A stretch of DNA of 64,000 bases from contig NZ_FOWC01000002.1 of the NCBI RefSeq assembly GCF_900115345.1, positions 310,001 through 374,000 of the forward strand, in the 5' to 3' direction. The DNA comes from Amycolatopsis rubida (GTDB lineage Bacteria > Actinomycetota > Actinomycetes > Mycobacteriales > Pseudonocardiaceae). How positions within the stretch are numbered: position 1 is the first letter of the stretch; each line of letters starts with the position of its first letter. Of the stretch, positions 8,930 to 16,853 are shown in pieces. A model generated the notes under the pieces. The model was not told where the DNA came from and made no database searches. It saw only the letters and a program-made list of their open reading frames with translations. A program made the position numbers and the translations under genes.

Positions 8930-10222
8930 ATGACCAGTACTGTCGCTGAATTCGAGACCATCGCCGAACGGAACGAGCTGACGTCGGTCGCGGTGATCGG
9001 GATGGGCTACGTCGGCCTGCCGACCGCGCTCGGCCTGCACGCCGGCGGCGTGGGCGTGATCGGCATCGACCTGTCGCAGAACCGCCTCGACTCGATCCGC
9101 TCGGGCGAGGTCGACCTCATCGAAGCCGACCACCGCCGGCTTGAGAAAGCCGTGCACCAAGAGGACTTCCAGCTCACCGCGGACTCGGCGCGGATGGCCG
9201 AAGCGGACGCGGTGCTGGTGTGCGTCCCGACCGGGCTCGACGAATACCTCATGCCCGACCTCGGCCCGCTGGAGGCGGCGTGCGCGGCGCTGGTCGCGAA
9301 CGCCCGCCGCGGCCAGACGTTCATCCTCACCTCGACCAGCTACGTCGGCACCTCGAACCGGCTGCTGGTGAAACCGCTGGTGGCCAAGGGATTCACCATC
9401 GGACGCGACCTGTTCGTGGCGTCCAGCCCAGAGCGGATCGACCCGGGCAACGTCACGCACACCCAGGCGGAGACGCCGCGGGTGCTCGGCGGCGTGACCC
9501 CGGTGTGCACGGCGATGGCGCAGCGCGTGATCAACGTGCTCACCCCGGCCGTGCACTGCGTCAGCTCGCCGGAAGCAGCCGAGATGACCAAACTGTATGA
9601 GAACACCTTTCGCGCCGTGAACATCGCACTGGCCAACGAGTTCGCCGAAATCAGCGACGGCTTCGCGATCGACCCCATCGAAGTCATCGACGCGGCAGCC
9701 AGCAAGCCATACGGCTTCATGGCGTTCCATCCCGGCCCCGGCGTCGGCGGCCACTGCATCCCCTGCGACCCGCACTACCTGCTCTGGCAGCTGCGCGCGA
9801 CGCAGAGCAACGCGCCATTGGTGACCCAGGCGATGCACGCCATCGCGGAGCGCCCGAAGCAGGTTGTCGACCGCGTACTGAACACACTGTCCCGCGAAGG
9901 CAAGGGCATGGCGGGTACGCGCGTGCTGGTGGTCGGCGTGACTTACAAGCCCGGTGTCCAGGACGTGCGTTCGTCGTCCGCGCTCGACATCATCGACTTG
10001 CTCGCCGCGAAGGGCGCGAAGGTCGGCTACTACGACCCGCTGGTCCCGAACGTCCGAGTGACCGGCGGTTCCCTCGACACCGCCTCTGAGCCGGAGGGCC
10101 AGGACTGGGACGTCGCGCTCATCCACACCGTCCAACCCGGCCACGACTACGACTGGCTCGCCGACTGCCCGACCGTCATCGACGCCACCTACCGCCTCGA
10201 CCGCGCACTCTTCGCGAACTGA
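8930..10222 (+). CDS. UDP-N-acetylglucosamine 6-dehydrogenase family protein
   Basis: 430 residues, the usual length for nucleotide-sugar 6-dehydrogenases. The N-terminal Rossmann motif is VIGMGYVGLPTA, the catalytic-cysteine motif is GPGVGGHCIPCDPHY near residue 277, and the C-terminal UDP-binding domain has VTYKPGVQDVRSS. The GVGGHCIPCDP form is typical of the UDP-GlcNAc/UDP-ManNAc dehydrogenases (WbpA/WecC-like) rather than UDP-glucose dehydrogenase. The reaction would be oxidation of C6 to a uronic acid with two NAD. It lies 64 bp after the deacetylase and 15 bp before the epimerase/decarboxylase gene. Confidence 0.9.
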   Translation: MTSTVAEFETIAERNELTSVAVIGMGYVGLPTALGLHAGGVGVIGIDLSQNRLDSIRSGEVDLIEADHRRLEKAVHQEDFQLTADSARMAEADAVLVCVPTGLDEYLMPDLGPLEAACAALVANARRGQTFILTSTSYVGTSNRLLVKPLVAKGFTIGRDLFVASSPERIDPGNVTHTQAETPRVLGGVTPVCTAMAQRVINVLTPAVHCVSSPEAAEMTKLYENTFRAVNIALANEFAEISDGFAIDPIEVIDAAASKPYGFMAFHPGPGVGGHCIPCDPHYLLWQLRATQSNAPLVTQAMHAIAERPKQVVDRVLNTLSREGKGMAGTRVLVVGVTYKPGVQDVRSSSALDIIDLLAAKGAKVGYYDPLVPNVRVTGGSLDTASEPEGQDWDVALIHTVQPGHDYDWLADCPTVIDATYRLDRALFAN

Positions 10223-10237
10223 GAAAGGGACACTAAC

Positions 10238-11197
10238 GTGCGTTACCTCATCACCGGAGGCGCCGGGTTCATCGGCTCCCACCTCACCGAGCACCTCCTG
10301 GCCCGCGGCGACGAGGTCGTCGCACTCGACAACCTCAGCACCGGCACCCTCGACAACCTCGCCAGCGTCGCCGGGCACCCGGGTTTCCGCTTCGTGCGCG
10401 GCTCCATCACCGACCCGAACGCAGTCGAATCGTGCATGGCGGGCATCGACGCGATCTTCCACCTCGCCGCCGCGGTCGGCGTGTTCACCATCCTCGACAA
10501 GACCATGGACAGCCTCCGCACCAACCTGCACGGCACCGAAAACATGCTCGACGCGGCGCTGCGGCACGACGTGCCGATCCTCGTCGCGTCCACCAGCGAA
10601 ATCTACGGCAAGAACACCGCGGACGGCCTGCGCGAAGACGACGACCGGATCATCGGCTCGCCGTTGAAGAACCGCTGGTCCTACGCCGAGGCGAAGGCGC
10701 TGGACGAGACGTTCGCCCACCTGTACGCGGTAGAGCACGGCCTGCGCACGGTGATCGTGCGGCCGTTCAACACCGTCGGCCCCCGCCAAACCGGACGCTA
10801 CGGCATGGTCATCCCCCGGTTCGTCACCCAAGCCCTGGCAGGCGAACCCATCACCGTCTTCGGCGACGGGCAACAGACGCGCTGCTTCTGCCACGTGCAC
10901 GACGTCGTACCCGCACTGGCGGAGCTGCTCGCCGACGACACCGCCTACGGCAAGGTCTTCAACCTCGGCAGCAACGAACAGACCACCATCTCCCAGCTCG
11001 CCGAGCGCGTGATCGGCGCGACCGGTTCAAGCAGCACCATCGCGAAGGTGCCCTACGAAGAGGCATACGGCGACGGGTACGAGGACATGCAGCGCCGCAT
11101 CCCCGACTGCACCCGCGCGTACAACCAGATCGGCTTCGTGCCGACGCGCTCGCTGGACGACATCATCGCCGCGGTCGTCGCCGACCGCCGATCCTGA
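10238..11197 (+). CDS. NAD-dependent nucleotide-sugar epimerase/decarboxylase (SDR)
   Basis: 319 residues of the extended short-chain dehydrogenase family. The NAD motif GGAGFIGSH is at residue 7, the serine lies in STSEIYG, the YAEAK motif supplies Tyr and Lys, and RPFNTVGPRQ is the usual substrate segment. The GTG start follows AAAGGGAC. Relatives include UDP-glucose 4-epimerase and UDP-glucuronate decarboxylase (UDP-xylose synthase). Placed directly after a 6-dehydrogenase, decarboxylation of the uronic acid to a pentose is the more attractive role, but simple epimerisation cannot be excluded. It is followed by a strong hairpin shared with the convergent regulator genes. Confidence 0.88.
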   Translation: MRYLITGGAGFIGSHLTEHLLARGDEVVALDNLSTGTLDNLASVAGHPGFRFVRGSITDPNAVESCMAGIDAIFHLAAAVGVFTILDKTMDSLRTNLHGTENMLDAALRHDVPILVASTSEIYGKNTADGLREDDDRIIGSPLKNRWSYAEAKALDETFAHLYAVEHGLRTVIVRPFNTVGPRQTGRYGMVIPRFVTQALAGEPITVFGDGQQTRCFCHVHDVVPALAELLADDTAYGKVFNLGSNEQTTISQLAERVIGATGSSSTIAKVPYEEAYGDGYEDMQRRIPDCTRAYNQIGFVPTRSLDDIIAAVVADRRS

Positions 11198-11213
11198 CCT
11201 GTTCCCGGTTCCG

Positions 11214-11254
11214 GTGAAGGGCCTCTCGCGGATCTCGCGCGAGAGGCCCTTCAC
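11214..11254. terminator. Bidirectional hairpin terminator
   Basis: A perfect 17-bp stem (arms 11214-11230 and 11238-11254) with a 7-base loop lies between the convergent epimerase and regulator genes. It overlaps the stop codon of the small LuxR-type gene. Confidence 0.8.
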
Positions 11255-11439
11255 GCGTTCCGGAGCTTGACGTAAACGGCGGCAAGGTGGCTGGCGGCGG
11301 TGTTCGCGGACACTCCCAGTACCTCCGCGATCACCGCGACCGGCGTGCCCTGCGCGGCGAGTTCCGCGACCCGCAGCTCTACGTCGGTCAGCACTCTCGC
11401 CCCGCATTCGGTCAGGCTTTCCGTCAGCTTCTCCGTCAC
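11251..11439 (-). CDS. Stand-alone 62-residue LuxR-type HTH protein
   Basis: A short gene whose GTG overlaps the TGA of the large LuxR-family regulator (GTGA). Its residues 15-60 form a complete LuxR-like helix-turn-helix: LTDVELRVAELAAQGTPVAV, then IAEVLGVSANTAASHLAAVY and KLRN. There is no sensory or ATPase part. It resembles the C-terminus of the preceding protein, so it may have arisen by tandem duplication of that end. It may compete for, or cooperate at, the same operator. No ribosome site of its own is evident; expression probably depends on coupling. A decaying fragment is the alternative. Confidence 0.6.
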   Translation of the reverse strand: MTEKLTESLTECGARVLTDVELRVAELAAQGTPVAVIAEVLGVSANTAASHLAAVYVKLRNA

Positions 11440-14024
11440 TGCCCGGCACCGGCCAGTTCGCCCGCCAGCGCGCTCCGTCCGGCCACGCCGAGTTTCCGGT
11501 ACACTCTGGTCAGATGTTGTTCCACAGTGGACACTGTGATGTACAGCGTCTCCGCGATCTGGCGGTTGGTCCGCCCGTGTGCCGCGAGTTCCGCGACCCG
11601 CAGTTCGGCGTCGCTCAGCGCGATCGCGGCCGGCCCGTCCGGATCCGCGCGCGGCGGCTCCGGTCTCGATGCCACCGGACGAGGCGTGAGCGGACGCAAC
11701 GGCTGTCGTGGTACCTGAACCGGCTTCACCAGGCCTGCCGAGCGTTCCGCGCGCTGGCCGAGCTGGTTGATCGCGCGGACGGTGCGAGCCAGTTCGAGCC
11801 GGTCGCCGGATTCCTTGAACGCCTCCGCCGCCCGGTTCAGCAAACCGGACCGCGCGCCGGTGTCTCCCGCGAACGCCAGCACCCGCAGCGCCACCGCCTG
11901 AGAGAACGAGTCCGTCGTGTCCGCCAGCTGCTGTTTCGCCAGCTCGACCGCCAAGGTCGGGTTGCGCAGCCGGAGGTTCGCCTCGGCGAGGTCGGTCCGC
12001 CACGGCGCCACGGCGGGCAGGTCGAGGTCGCTGTCCCGGAGAATCCGCTGGCATTGCTGAAAATCGCTCACCGCGGAGAGCCCTCGGTTCGTGGCGAGAT
12101 GGAACTGTCCGCGCGCGCGGAGGAACCGCACCCCGCCGAGCGTCGTGAACACCGATTCCGGCAGTGCGTGGCGCAATACCCCAGCCGCGGCCTTGAACGC
12201 TCCTGCCGCGGTGTACGCGGTCAGCATCGTGGCGAGCGGATACGTGATCGCGACGCCCCAGTTCGGTTCGTCAAGCAGCGCGAGCGCTCGGCTCGCCGCC
12301 TCCGCCGCGGTGGCCGGCTCGCCGCGACGCAGCAGGAGACTCGCGCCGATAGCGTCGAGCATCGCCTTCCACGTCACCGCACCGCGATACTCCGCTTCCT
12401 CGGCCAGCGACGTGCACCAGCCTTCCGCGCGGTCCGCCTTGCCGTCGTAAGCCAGTGCGAGAATCGCGGTGGCCAGCGCTTCCAGCGACGTGTCGGACAG
12501 CCGGCAGTTCTGGAGAATCCGTTCCGCACACACCGAAGTCTCTTCGCTGCCACCGACCTGCCAGACGGACGCGAGCGTGGTCGCCGTGCGCATCCAGGGA
12601 TCCGATGCGTCGACCGACAACGCCGGTACCGTGCCGTAATGCCAATGCGCGGCAAGCGTCAGCTCGGCAGCCGTCCGCGGGTGCAGCGGCTCGAGGTCGT
12701 CGCCCAGCCTGACCAGCGCGGACTCGAAGGTTTCCCGGTCGCCGAACCACAACGACTGGCGCACCACCGCGATCCGGTCGGACTGGTCGAGCGATTCGGC
12801 TTCGCGCAACGCCGCGAGATGCGGAGCGGCCGCCGCCGGATTGACCCGCCACGTGATCTTGGCCAGCAGCTGCGAAATCATCTGCTGCTCCCACGACGCG
12901 GCAGTCGTCGACGCCGCCAGCTGCAGGCAACGGGTAGCGAAGTCGACGTCGTCGCCGAGCATCACCTGCTCCGCCGCCGCGACCAGCACCGGCAACGCCC
13001 ACTCCGCCTGAGCTTCGCCCGCCGCCACGAGATGCCGGGCGACCTCCGGTGCCGGCAACCCTCGTGCGTGCTTCACCTCAGCAGCCCGGATGTGCAACTG
13101 CACTTTCTCGGACCCGCGCAACCCGCCGACGACCGCCGCCGCGGCCGGCTGCTGGCGGAACCGCACGCCGTCGACCAGCCCAGTCTCCACAAGCAACCCC
13201 GCGGACGCCTCCGCCTCGACCGGGTCCACGCCCGCGACTGCCGCGACCGCGTCCGTCGTCACGTCGGTGTCCAGCACCGCGATCGCCGTCGCCACTTCCC
13301 GCAACGGCGAACCGTAGCGATGCAGAAGCCGTTGCACCGCGTCGGAATATACCGGTCCGTCGTCAACCGAGCTGCGACGTGCGTCGACCAAAGCGCTGAC
13401 CAGCAACGGATTTCCCGCGCTCAGCCCGTGGATCCGCTCGGCTTCGCCGTGGTCCGGGACCAGCTGCGCGATCGCCTCCACCGTGAACGGCGTGAGATGC
13501 ACGTACCGGTGCGGCTGCGCGGCGAAGTTCATGCCCTCGCCGGAATACCACCCGTCCGGCTGCGTCAGCACCAGCAGCATCCCCGCCGACCGCGCCCGCC
13601 GCTGCAACCGCAGCAACAACCGCGCCGACGTCTCGTCAACGTGCTGCACATCGTCGACCGCGATCAGCAGCGACCGCTCCCGCGCCAACCGGTGCAACGC
13701 GCTGCACAAGGCGGCGATCCGGTCCTCGCCGTCCGCCGCGGCCAGCATTTCGCGCGGCAACGCCGGGCTCGCCAGCAACTGGTCCAGCACACCTCCGTCG
13801 ACGTCGCACTCGTCGGCCGCTCCCGCCGCGGTGAGCGTCAGAACGCCCAGCTCGCGGGCTCGCGCCACCACTTGGTTCTGTACCTGCGTTTTCCCGCTGG
13901 CCGGTCCTCCGCCGACCAATACCGTGTCTCCTGCCCCCGCATCGCATTCGATCAGCAGGCCCTCCAGGAGGGACACTGCTTCGTTCGGCTCGGTGCGGCG
14001 GTTCTGCCCCCAGTTCACGCCCAT
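11436..14024 (-). CDS. Large ATP-binding LuxR-family (LAL) transcriptional regulator
   Basis: 862 residues from the ATG at 14024, chosen because GAGGAG precedes it and because a cluster motif occupies the sequence just upstream, where a longer reading frame would otherwise run. An N-terminal AAA-type ATPase has Walker A GGGPASGKT and Walker B LLIAVDDVQ; a long helical TPR-like middle follows. The C-terminal LuxR HTH reads LSDAELRVAELAAHGRTNRQ and then IAETLYITVSTVEQHLTRVY. Proteins of this type commonly are pathway-specific activators of polyketide clusters. It is the best candidate for binding the CCCCTAA elements, including one in front of its own gene. Confidence 0.92.
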   Translation of the reverse strand: MGVNWGQNRRTEPNEAVSLLEGLLIECDAGAGDTVLVGGGPASGKTQVQNQVVARARELGVLTLTAAGAADECDVDGGVLDQLLASPALPREMLAAADGEDRIAALCSALHRLARERSLLIAVDDVQHVDETSARLLLRLQRRARSAGMLLVLTQPDGWYSGEGMNFAAQPHRYVHLTPFTVEAIAQLVPDHGEAERIHGLSAGNPLLVSALVDARRSSVDDGPVYSDAVQRLLHRYGSPLREVATAIAVLDTDVTTDAVAAVAGVDPVEAEASAGLLVETGLVDGVRFRQQPAAAAVVGGLRGSEKVQLHIRAAEVKHARGLPAPEVARHLVAAGEAQAEWALPVLVAAAEQVMLGDDVDFATRCLQLAASTTAASWEQQMISQLLAKITWRVNPAAAAPHLAALREAESLDQSDRIAVVRQSLWFGDRETFESALVRLGDDLEPLHPRTAAELTLAAHWHYGTVPALSVDASDPWMRTATTLASVWQVGGSEETSVCAERILQNCRLSDTSLEALATAILALAYDGKADRAEGWCTSLAEEAEYRGAVTWKAMLDAIGASLLLRRGEPATAAEAASRALALLDEPNWGVAITYPLATMLTAYTAAGAFKAAAGVLRHALPESVFTTLGGVRFLRARGQFHLATNRGLSAVSDFQQCQRILRDSDLDLPAVAPWRTDLAEANLRLRNPTLAVELAKQQLADTTDSFSQAVALRVLAFAGDTGARSGLLNRAAEAFKESGDRLELARTVRAINQLGQRAERSAGLVKPVQVPRQPLRPLTPRPVASRPEPPRADPDGPAAIALSDAELRVAELAAHGRTNRQIAETLYITVSTVEQHLTRVYRKLGVAGRSALAGELAGAGQ

Positions 14025-14079
14025 CGCAAGCTCCTCGACCCAACGGTCATCTTCCTGCGTGTGCCACAGTCGCAGCCGC

Positions 14080-14109
14080 CCCCTAAGCCCAGCCAACCGC
14101 GATCTAAAG
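14080..14109. promoter_or_regulatory. CCCCTAA / TCTAAAG pair upstream of the LAL regulator gene
   Basis: CCCCTAA at 14080-14086 and TCTAAAG at 14103-14109; the two CTAA cores are 21 bases apart, two helical turns. They lie 56-85 bp before the regulator start, which suggests autoregulation or control by the response regulator. Confidence 0.5.
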
Positions 14110-14283
14110 TCACTCAATCTGGTGATCACGATTACCAAGCGTCGCGGCTGCCCCGGCTTTCACCGGCGGCCGCCTGAGGGCGAGAGGCAGATTTCCTCCA
14201 CGGGGACGGGTTTTGGCTCCGGAAAGTGATCTTGGCTGCCTCGCTTCGACAGTACGGGTTGACCACTTCGAGCTATAGCGTAA

Positions 14284-14299
14284 TCGAACGCCCGTTCGA
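14284..14299. promoter_or_regulatory. LexA SOS box
   Basis: TCGAACGCCCGTTCGA matches the actinobacterial LexA consensus TCGAAC-N4-GTTCGA exactly. It is 12 bp before the start of the DUF222-HNH gene, so that gene should be induced by DNA damage. Confidence 0.8.
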
Positions 14300-14311
14300 T
14301 TCAATGAAGGC

Positions 14312-15631
14312 GTGAGCACGACTACGACGCTCCCCGCCTGGCAATTGCCAGACCGGGACCTGACCACCAGACTCCTGACCACTCAACGACAGCAGAACGT
14401 CGCTTACGCCGCACAACTGGAGACCATCCGGGAACTGGAATCGCGCGGCGCCTTGCCGGAGGGCTACACCTCGACCTCGGCCTACCTGGCGACGATCCTG
14501 CACGTGACCCTGCGCGAGGCCCGCTCCCGGCTCGCCCAGGCCACCGGCACGCTGCCGCTGACCTGGAAAGCCCTGTCCGCGGGCGAAATCACCGCCCAGC
14601 ACGCAGCGGTGATCGCCGAATTCCTCGCTGCCGCCCCGCGGTGGCTGACTCCCGAGGACTACACCGTCGCCGAAGACACCCTGGTGACCCTCGCGGCGCA
14701 GGCCAACCCCAGCATCGTCCGCCGCGCCGCGACCCGGCTGAAGATCTACTGGGACAGCGATCCCGCCGACGCACCCGGCTCGCCCGACCTGGACCACGGC
14801 TTGGACCCCGACTCGGTTCCCGGCTCGGACTCGGGCTCGCGTCCCGAGGAAGCCGCCCGCCCCCGGCGGGAGTTCCGCTGGCAGTGGACCCAGGGCGGCC
14901 GTTTCCGCTTCAGCGGCAACGTAGACCACGAAACCGGCACCCTGATCGAACAACTGCTGGTCCCCCTGGCCGCACCGGACCCCGCGATCACGCCCGGCAC
15001 CCCCGACCCCCGCACCCCGGCCGAACGCCACGGCGACGCCATCGCCGCGATCGTCGACCTGGCCGCCCGCACCCCGGACCTGCCCGCCAAAGCCGGCGAA
15101 CGAGCAGTCGCGACGGTGACGGTCGACTTGGAGACCCTGCGAGGCACGGCGAAAACCCTCGTCACAGAAGACGAATCCGTGCTGACCGCGGCTGATCTGC
15201 GCCGAATCCTGTGCGACGCCAAGGTCTACCCCGCGGTCCTGGGCACCGAGGGCCAGGTCCTTGACCTGGGCCGCTCCACCCGCACCGCCACGAACGCCCA
15301 GCGCCGGGCCCTGGCGATCCGCGACCGCGGCTGCACCTTCCCCGGCTGCGACCGCAGTCCAAAGTGGACCACCCCGCACCACATCATCCACTGGGCCCAT
15401 GGCGGTCCCACCGACCTGGACAACCTCGCCTCCTGCTGCGAACGCCACCACCGCCTGCTGCACCACAGCGGCTGGAAGATCGTCATCCGCGAAGGTGCCG
15501 TGCACTGGATCCCGCCTTCCATCCTCGATCCGGAGCGGAAACCGCTGCGCAACACCGCCCACAACCCACCGCCCACCCCCTTGCGAACCGCGACCATGAG
15601 CACCCCTCCCCCGCCGCGCCAAGGCAGCTAG
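14312..15631 (+). CDS. DUF222 / HNH endonuclease domain protein (13E12 repeat family)
   Basis: 439 residues. The N-terminal two thirds are the DUF222 region; an acidic, low-complexity linker lies near 150-190. The C-terminal HNH nuclease has GCTFPGCDRSPKWTTPHHII followed by HWAHGGPTDLDNLASCCERH, giving the zinc and metal ligands. Members are multi-copy, self-spreading genes in actinobacteria related to the mycobacterial 13E12 repeats. It starts with GTG just behind a perfect SOS box. It sits between the regulator and decayed genes, so it may have been involved in the breakage seen at 16.2-16.85 kb. A role in the metabolite pathway is unlikely. Confidence 0.88.
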   Translation: MSTTTTLPAWQLPDRDLTTRLLTTQRQQNVAYAAQLETIRELESRGALPEGYTSTSAYLATILHVTLREARSRLAQATGTLPLTWKALSAGEITAQHAAVIAEFLAAAPRWLTPEDYTVAEDTLVTLAAQANPSIVRRAATRLKIYWDSDPADAPGSPDLDHGLDPDSVPGSDSGSRPEEAARPRREFRWQWTQGGRFRFSGNVDHETGTLIEQLLVPLAAPDPAITPGTPDPRTPAERHGDAIAAIVDLAARTPDLPAKAGERAVATVTVDLETLRGTAKTLVTEDESVLTAADLRRILCDAKVYPAVLGTEGQVLDLGRSTRTATNAQRRALAIRDRGCTFPGCDRSPKWTTPHHIIHWAHGGPTDLDNLASCCERHHRLLHHSGWKIVIREGAVHWIPPSILDPERKPLRNTAHNPPPTPLRTATMSTPPPPRQGS

Positions 15632-15848
15632 GGGTCGTCCAGCGCCGCGCACTCCTGCTTTCGCGACCGCGGTGGTGGTTTTGCGAGCACACTCACCACA
15701 ACCCTGAGCCGCTGACAACCAGGGATCCACCGGGGATAAGGGTGGGTAAACCCCAGGGAAGCTTCAGGAGCACACCCCATGGCTCCGGCGGCCCCATTCC
15801 GAGAAACTAGGTACATCAACGAAACACCCCCTCAACCAGGAGGCCATC

Positions 15849-16118
15849 ATGATGACGATCACCACCGCCCCCGGCGTCACCCAGCGGATGCTCTCGAACG
15901 GCCACCTGGAGCTGACCTGCCGCACGTCCAACCGGCACATCGAGTGCGAACCAGTGGCCGCCGCGATGTGGATCGCCCTGAAGCAGCACAACGGCGACGT
16001 CGACCGGGCCGCAAGCACCCTGTCCGCCCTGTGGCACACGAACGAAGACGACACCCGCTACGACCTGATCGCCCTGGCCGGTTCCCTGTGCTCCTTGGGC
16101 ATGGCCACCGAGTCGTGA
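15849..16118 (+). CDS. Small hypothetical protein, PqqD-like pattern
   Basis: 89 residues with a good AGGAGG site 5 bases before the ATG. The pattern (RMLSNGHLEL, then AAAMWIALKQHNGDVDRAAS, then L..LGM) resembles the small winged-helix PqqD-like proteins that bind peptides or partner enzymes, but the match is only by eye. There is no signal peptide or membrane segment. No radical SAM or peptide-modification gene is nearby. I cannot assign a function; it may have arrived with the DUF222-HNH gene upstream. Confidence 0.55.
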   Translation: MMTITTAPGVTQRMLSNGHLELTCRTSNRHIECEPVAAAMWIALKQHNGDVDRAASTLSALWHTNEDDTRYDLIALAGSLCSLGMATES

Positions 16119-16223
16119 CCGGCACCGCCTGAGCCCGCCTGCACAACGCACCACGCGACGCACTCGGCCGAAGCGCCCCAGCACGCCCCCGGACACAACA
16201 ACCTGCCTGCCCAGCCCCAGGCG

Positions 16224-16510
16224 TCAGGACTGGTCGAGAGTCCGCTCGATCGCGCGGCGCGCCCCGCCCGCCACCGCCGCAGTCAGGTCCGCGCGCAGCC
16301 GCCGCAATCCGGACGGCTCCGGCAGCGCCGGCCCGACCACCCGATGCCAGAAGTCCACGCCTTGTCCAGTGTGGAGATCCGCAAGGTCTCCTTGGTGCCG
16401 AAGTGCTTGTGCACCCCGGACTTGCTCATCTCCAGCTCGTCGGCGAGCCGTCCGATCGTGACGCCGTCCAGCCCCTCTTCGGAGGTGACCTCGCCCCGGC
16501 TGGCCGCCGA
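16224..16510 (-). pseudogene. Decayed TetR-family regulator
   Basis: The first frame (about 16504-16355) reads a TetR helix-turn-helix: SEEGLDGVTIGRLADELEMS then KSGVHKHFGTKETL. At about 16357 the reading continues in another frame as VDFWHRVVGPALPEPSGLRR, the start of a TetR ligand domain, and stops at 16224. Both the N-terminal start and most of the ligand domain are missing. It is a frameshifted remnant. Confidence 0.65.
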
Positions 16511-16539
16511 GGTCGTGGACGCCCGGTCGACCCGCGAAA

Positions 16540-16853
16540 CCGGACCATTCCGGGTCACCGCGGTCCCCGCGGTCGACAGATTGGGCGACCCGCAGCCGAA
16601 CTGGGCGGTCGAGGCCGATGGACAACACGTTTTCCAGTGCCCCAGCCGCAGTCGCCCGGGAACTCGCCGATCACCACCAGATACCACCGTTGCGCACCCC
16701 GCCGGAGACACCAGCAGCCCGTGCCGATGATCGTGATCGGCACGGGCTGCCAGATGACCAGCGCTAGTTGTCCGCACCGAGCCGTTCGTTGTCCGTCCTG
16801 GACTGCCGCAGCGCGGCGACGATCTGCTCGGTCGAAAGAGCGGACTCGGTCAC
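16540..16853 (-). pseudogene. Relic 5' end of a polyketide synthase gene (docking helix and start of KS)
   Basis: A GTG overlapping the TGA of the large PKS opens a 29-codon frame (16764-16853), [20 protein letters not shown] then DNERLGADN and a stop. It matches the N-terminal docking helix of the left PKS ([21 protein letters not shown]). Further on, in another frame, PITIIGTGC and IGEFPGDCGWGTG resemble the first KS residues ([21 protein letters not shown]). The rest of the module is gone. It shows that another PKS gene once followed directly. Confidence 0.75.
16714..16750. terminator. Perfect 15-bp hairpin after the large PKS gene
   Basis: Arms GCAGCCCGTGCCGAT (16714-16728) and ATCGGCACGGGCTGC (16736-16750) with a 7-base loop. 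It lies inside the relic KS start, where the codons for the PITIIGTGC stretch supply one arm. It probably now ends the PKS transcript. Confidence 0.55.

Noticed and set aside
16283-16777. A 164-codon intact regulator gene
   Set aside because: Only about 50 residues match a TetR HTH; the rest is PKS relic or out of frame, and the ligand domain continues in a different frame.
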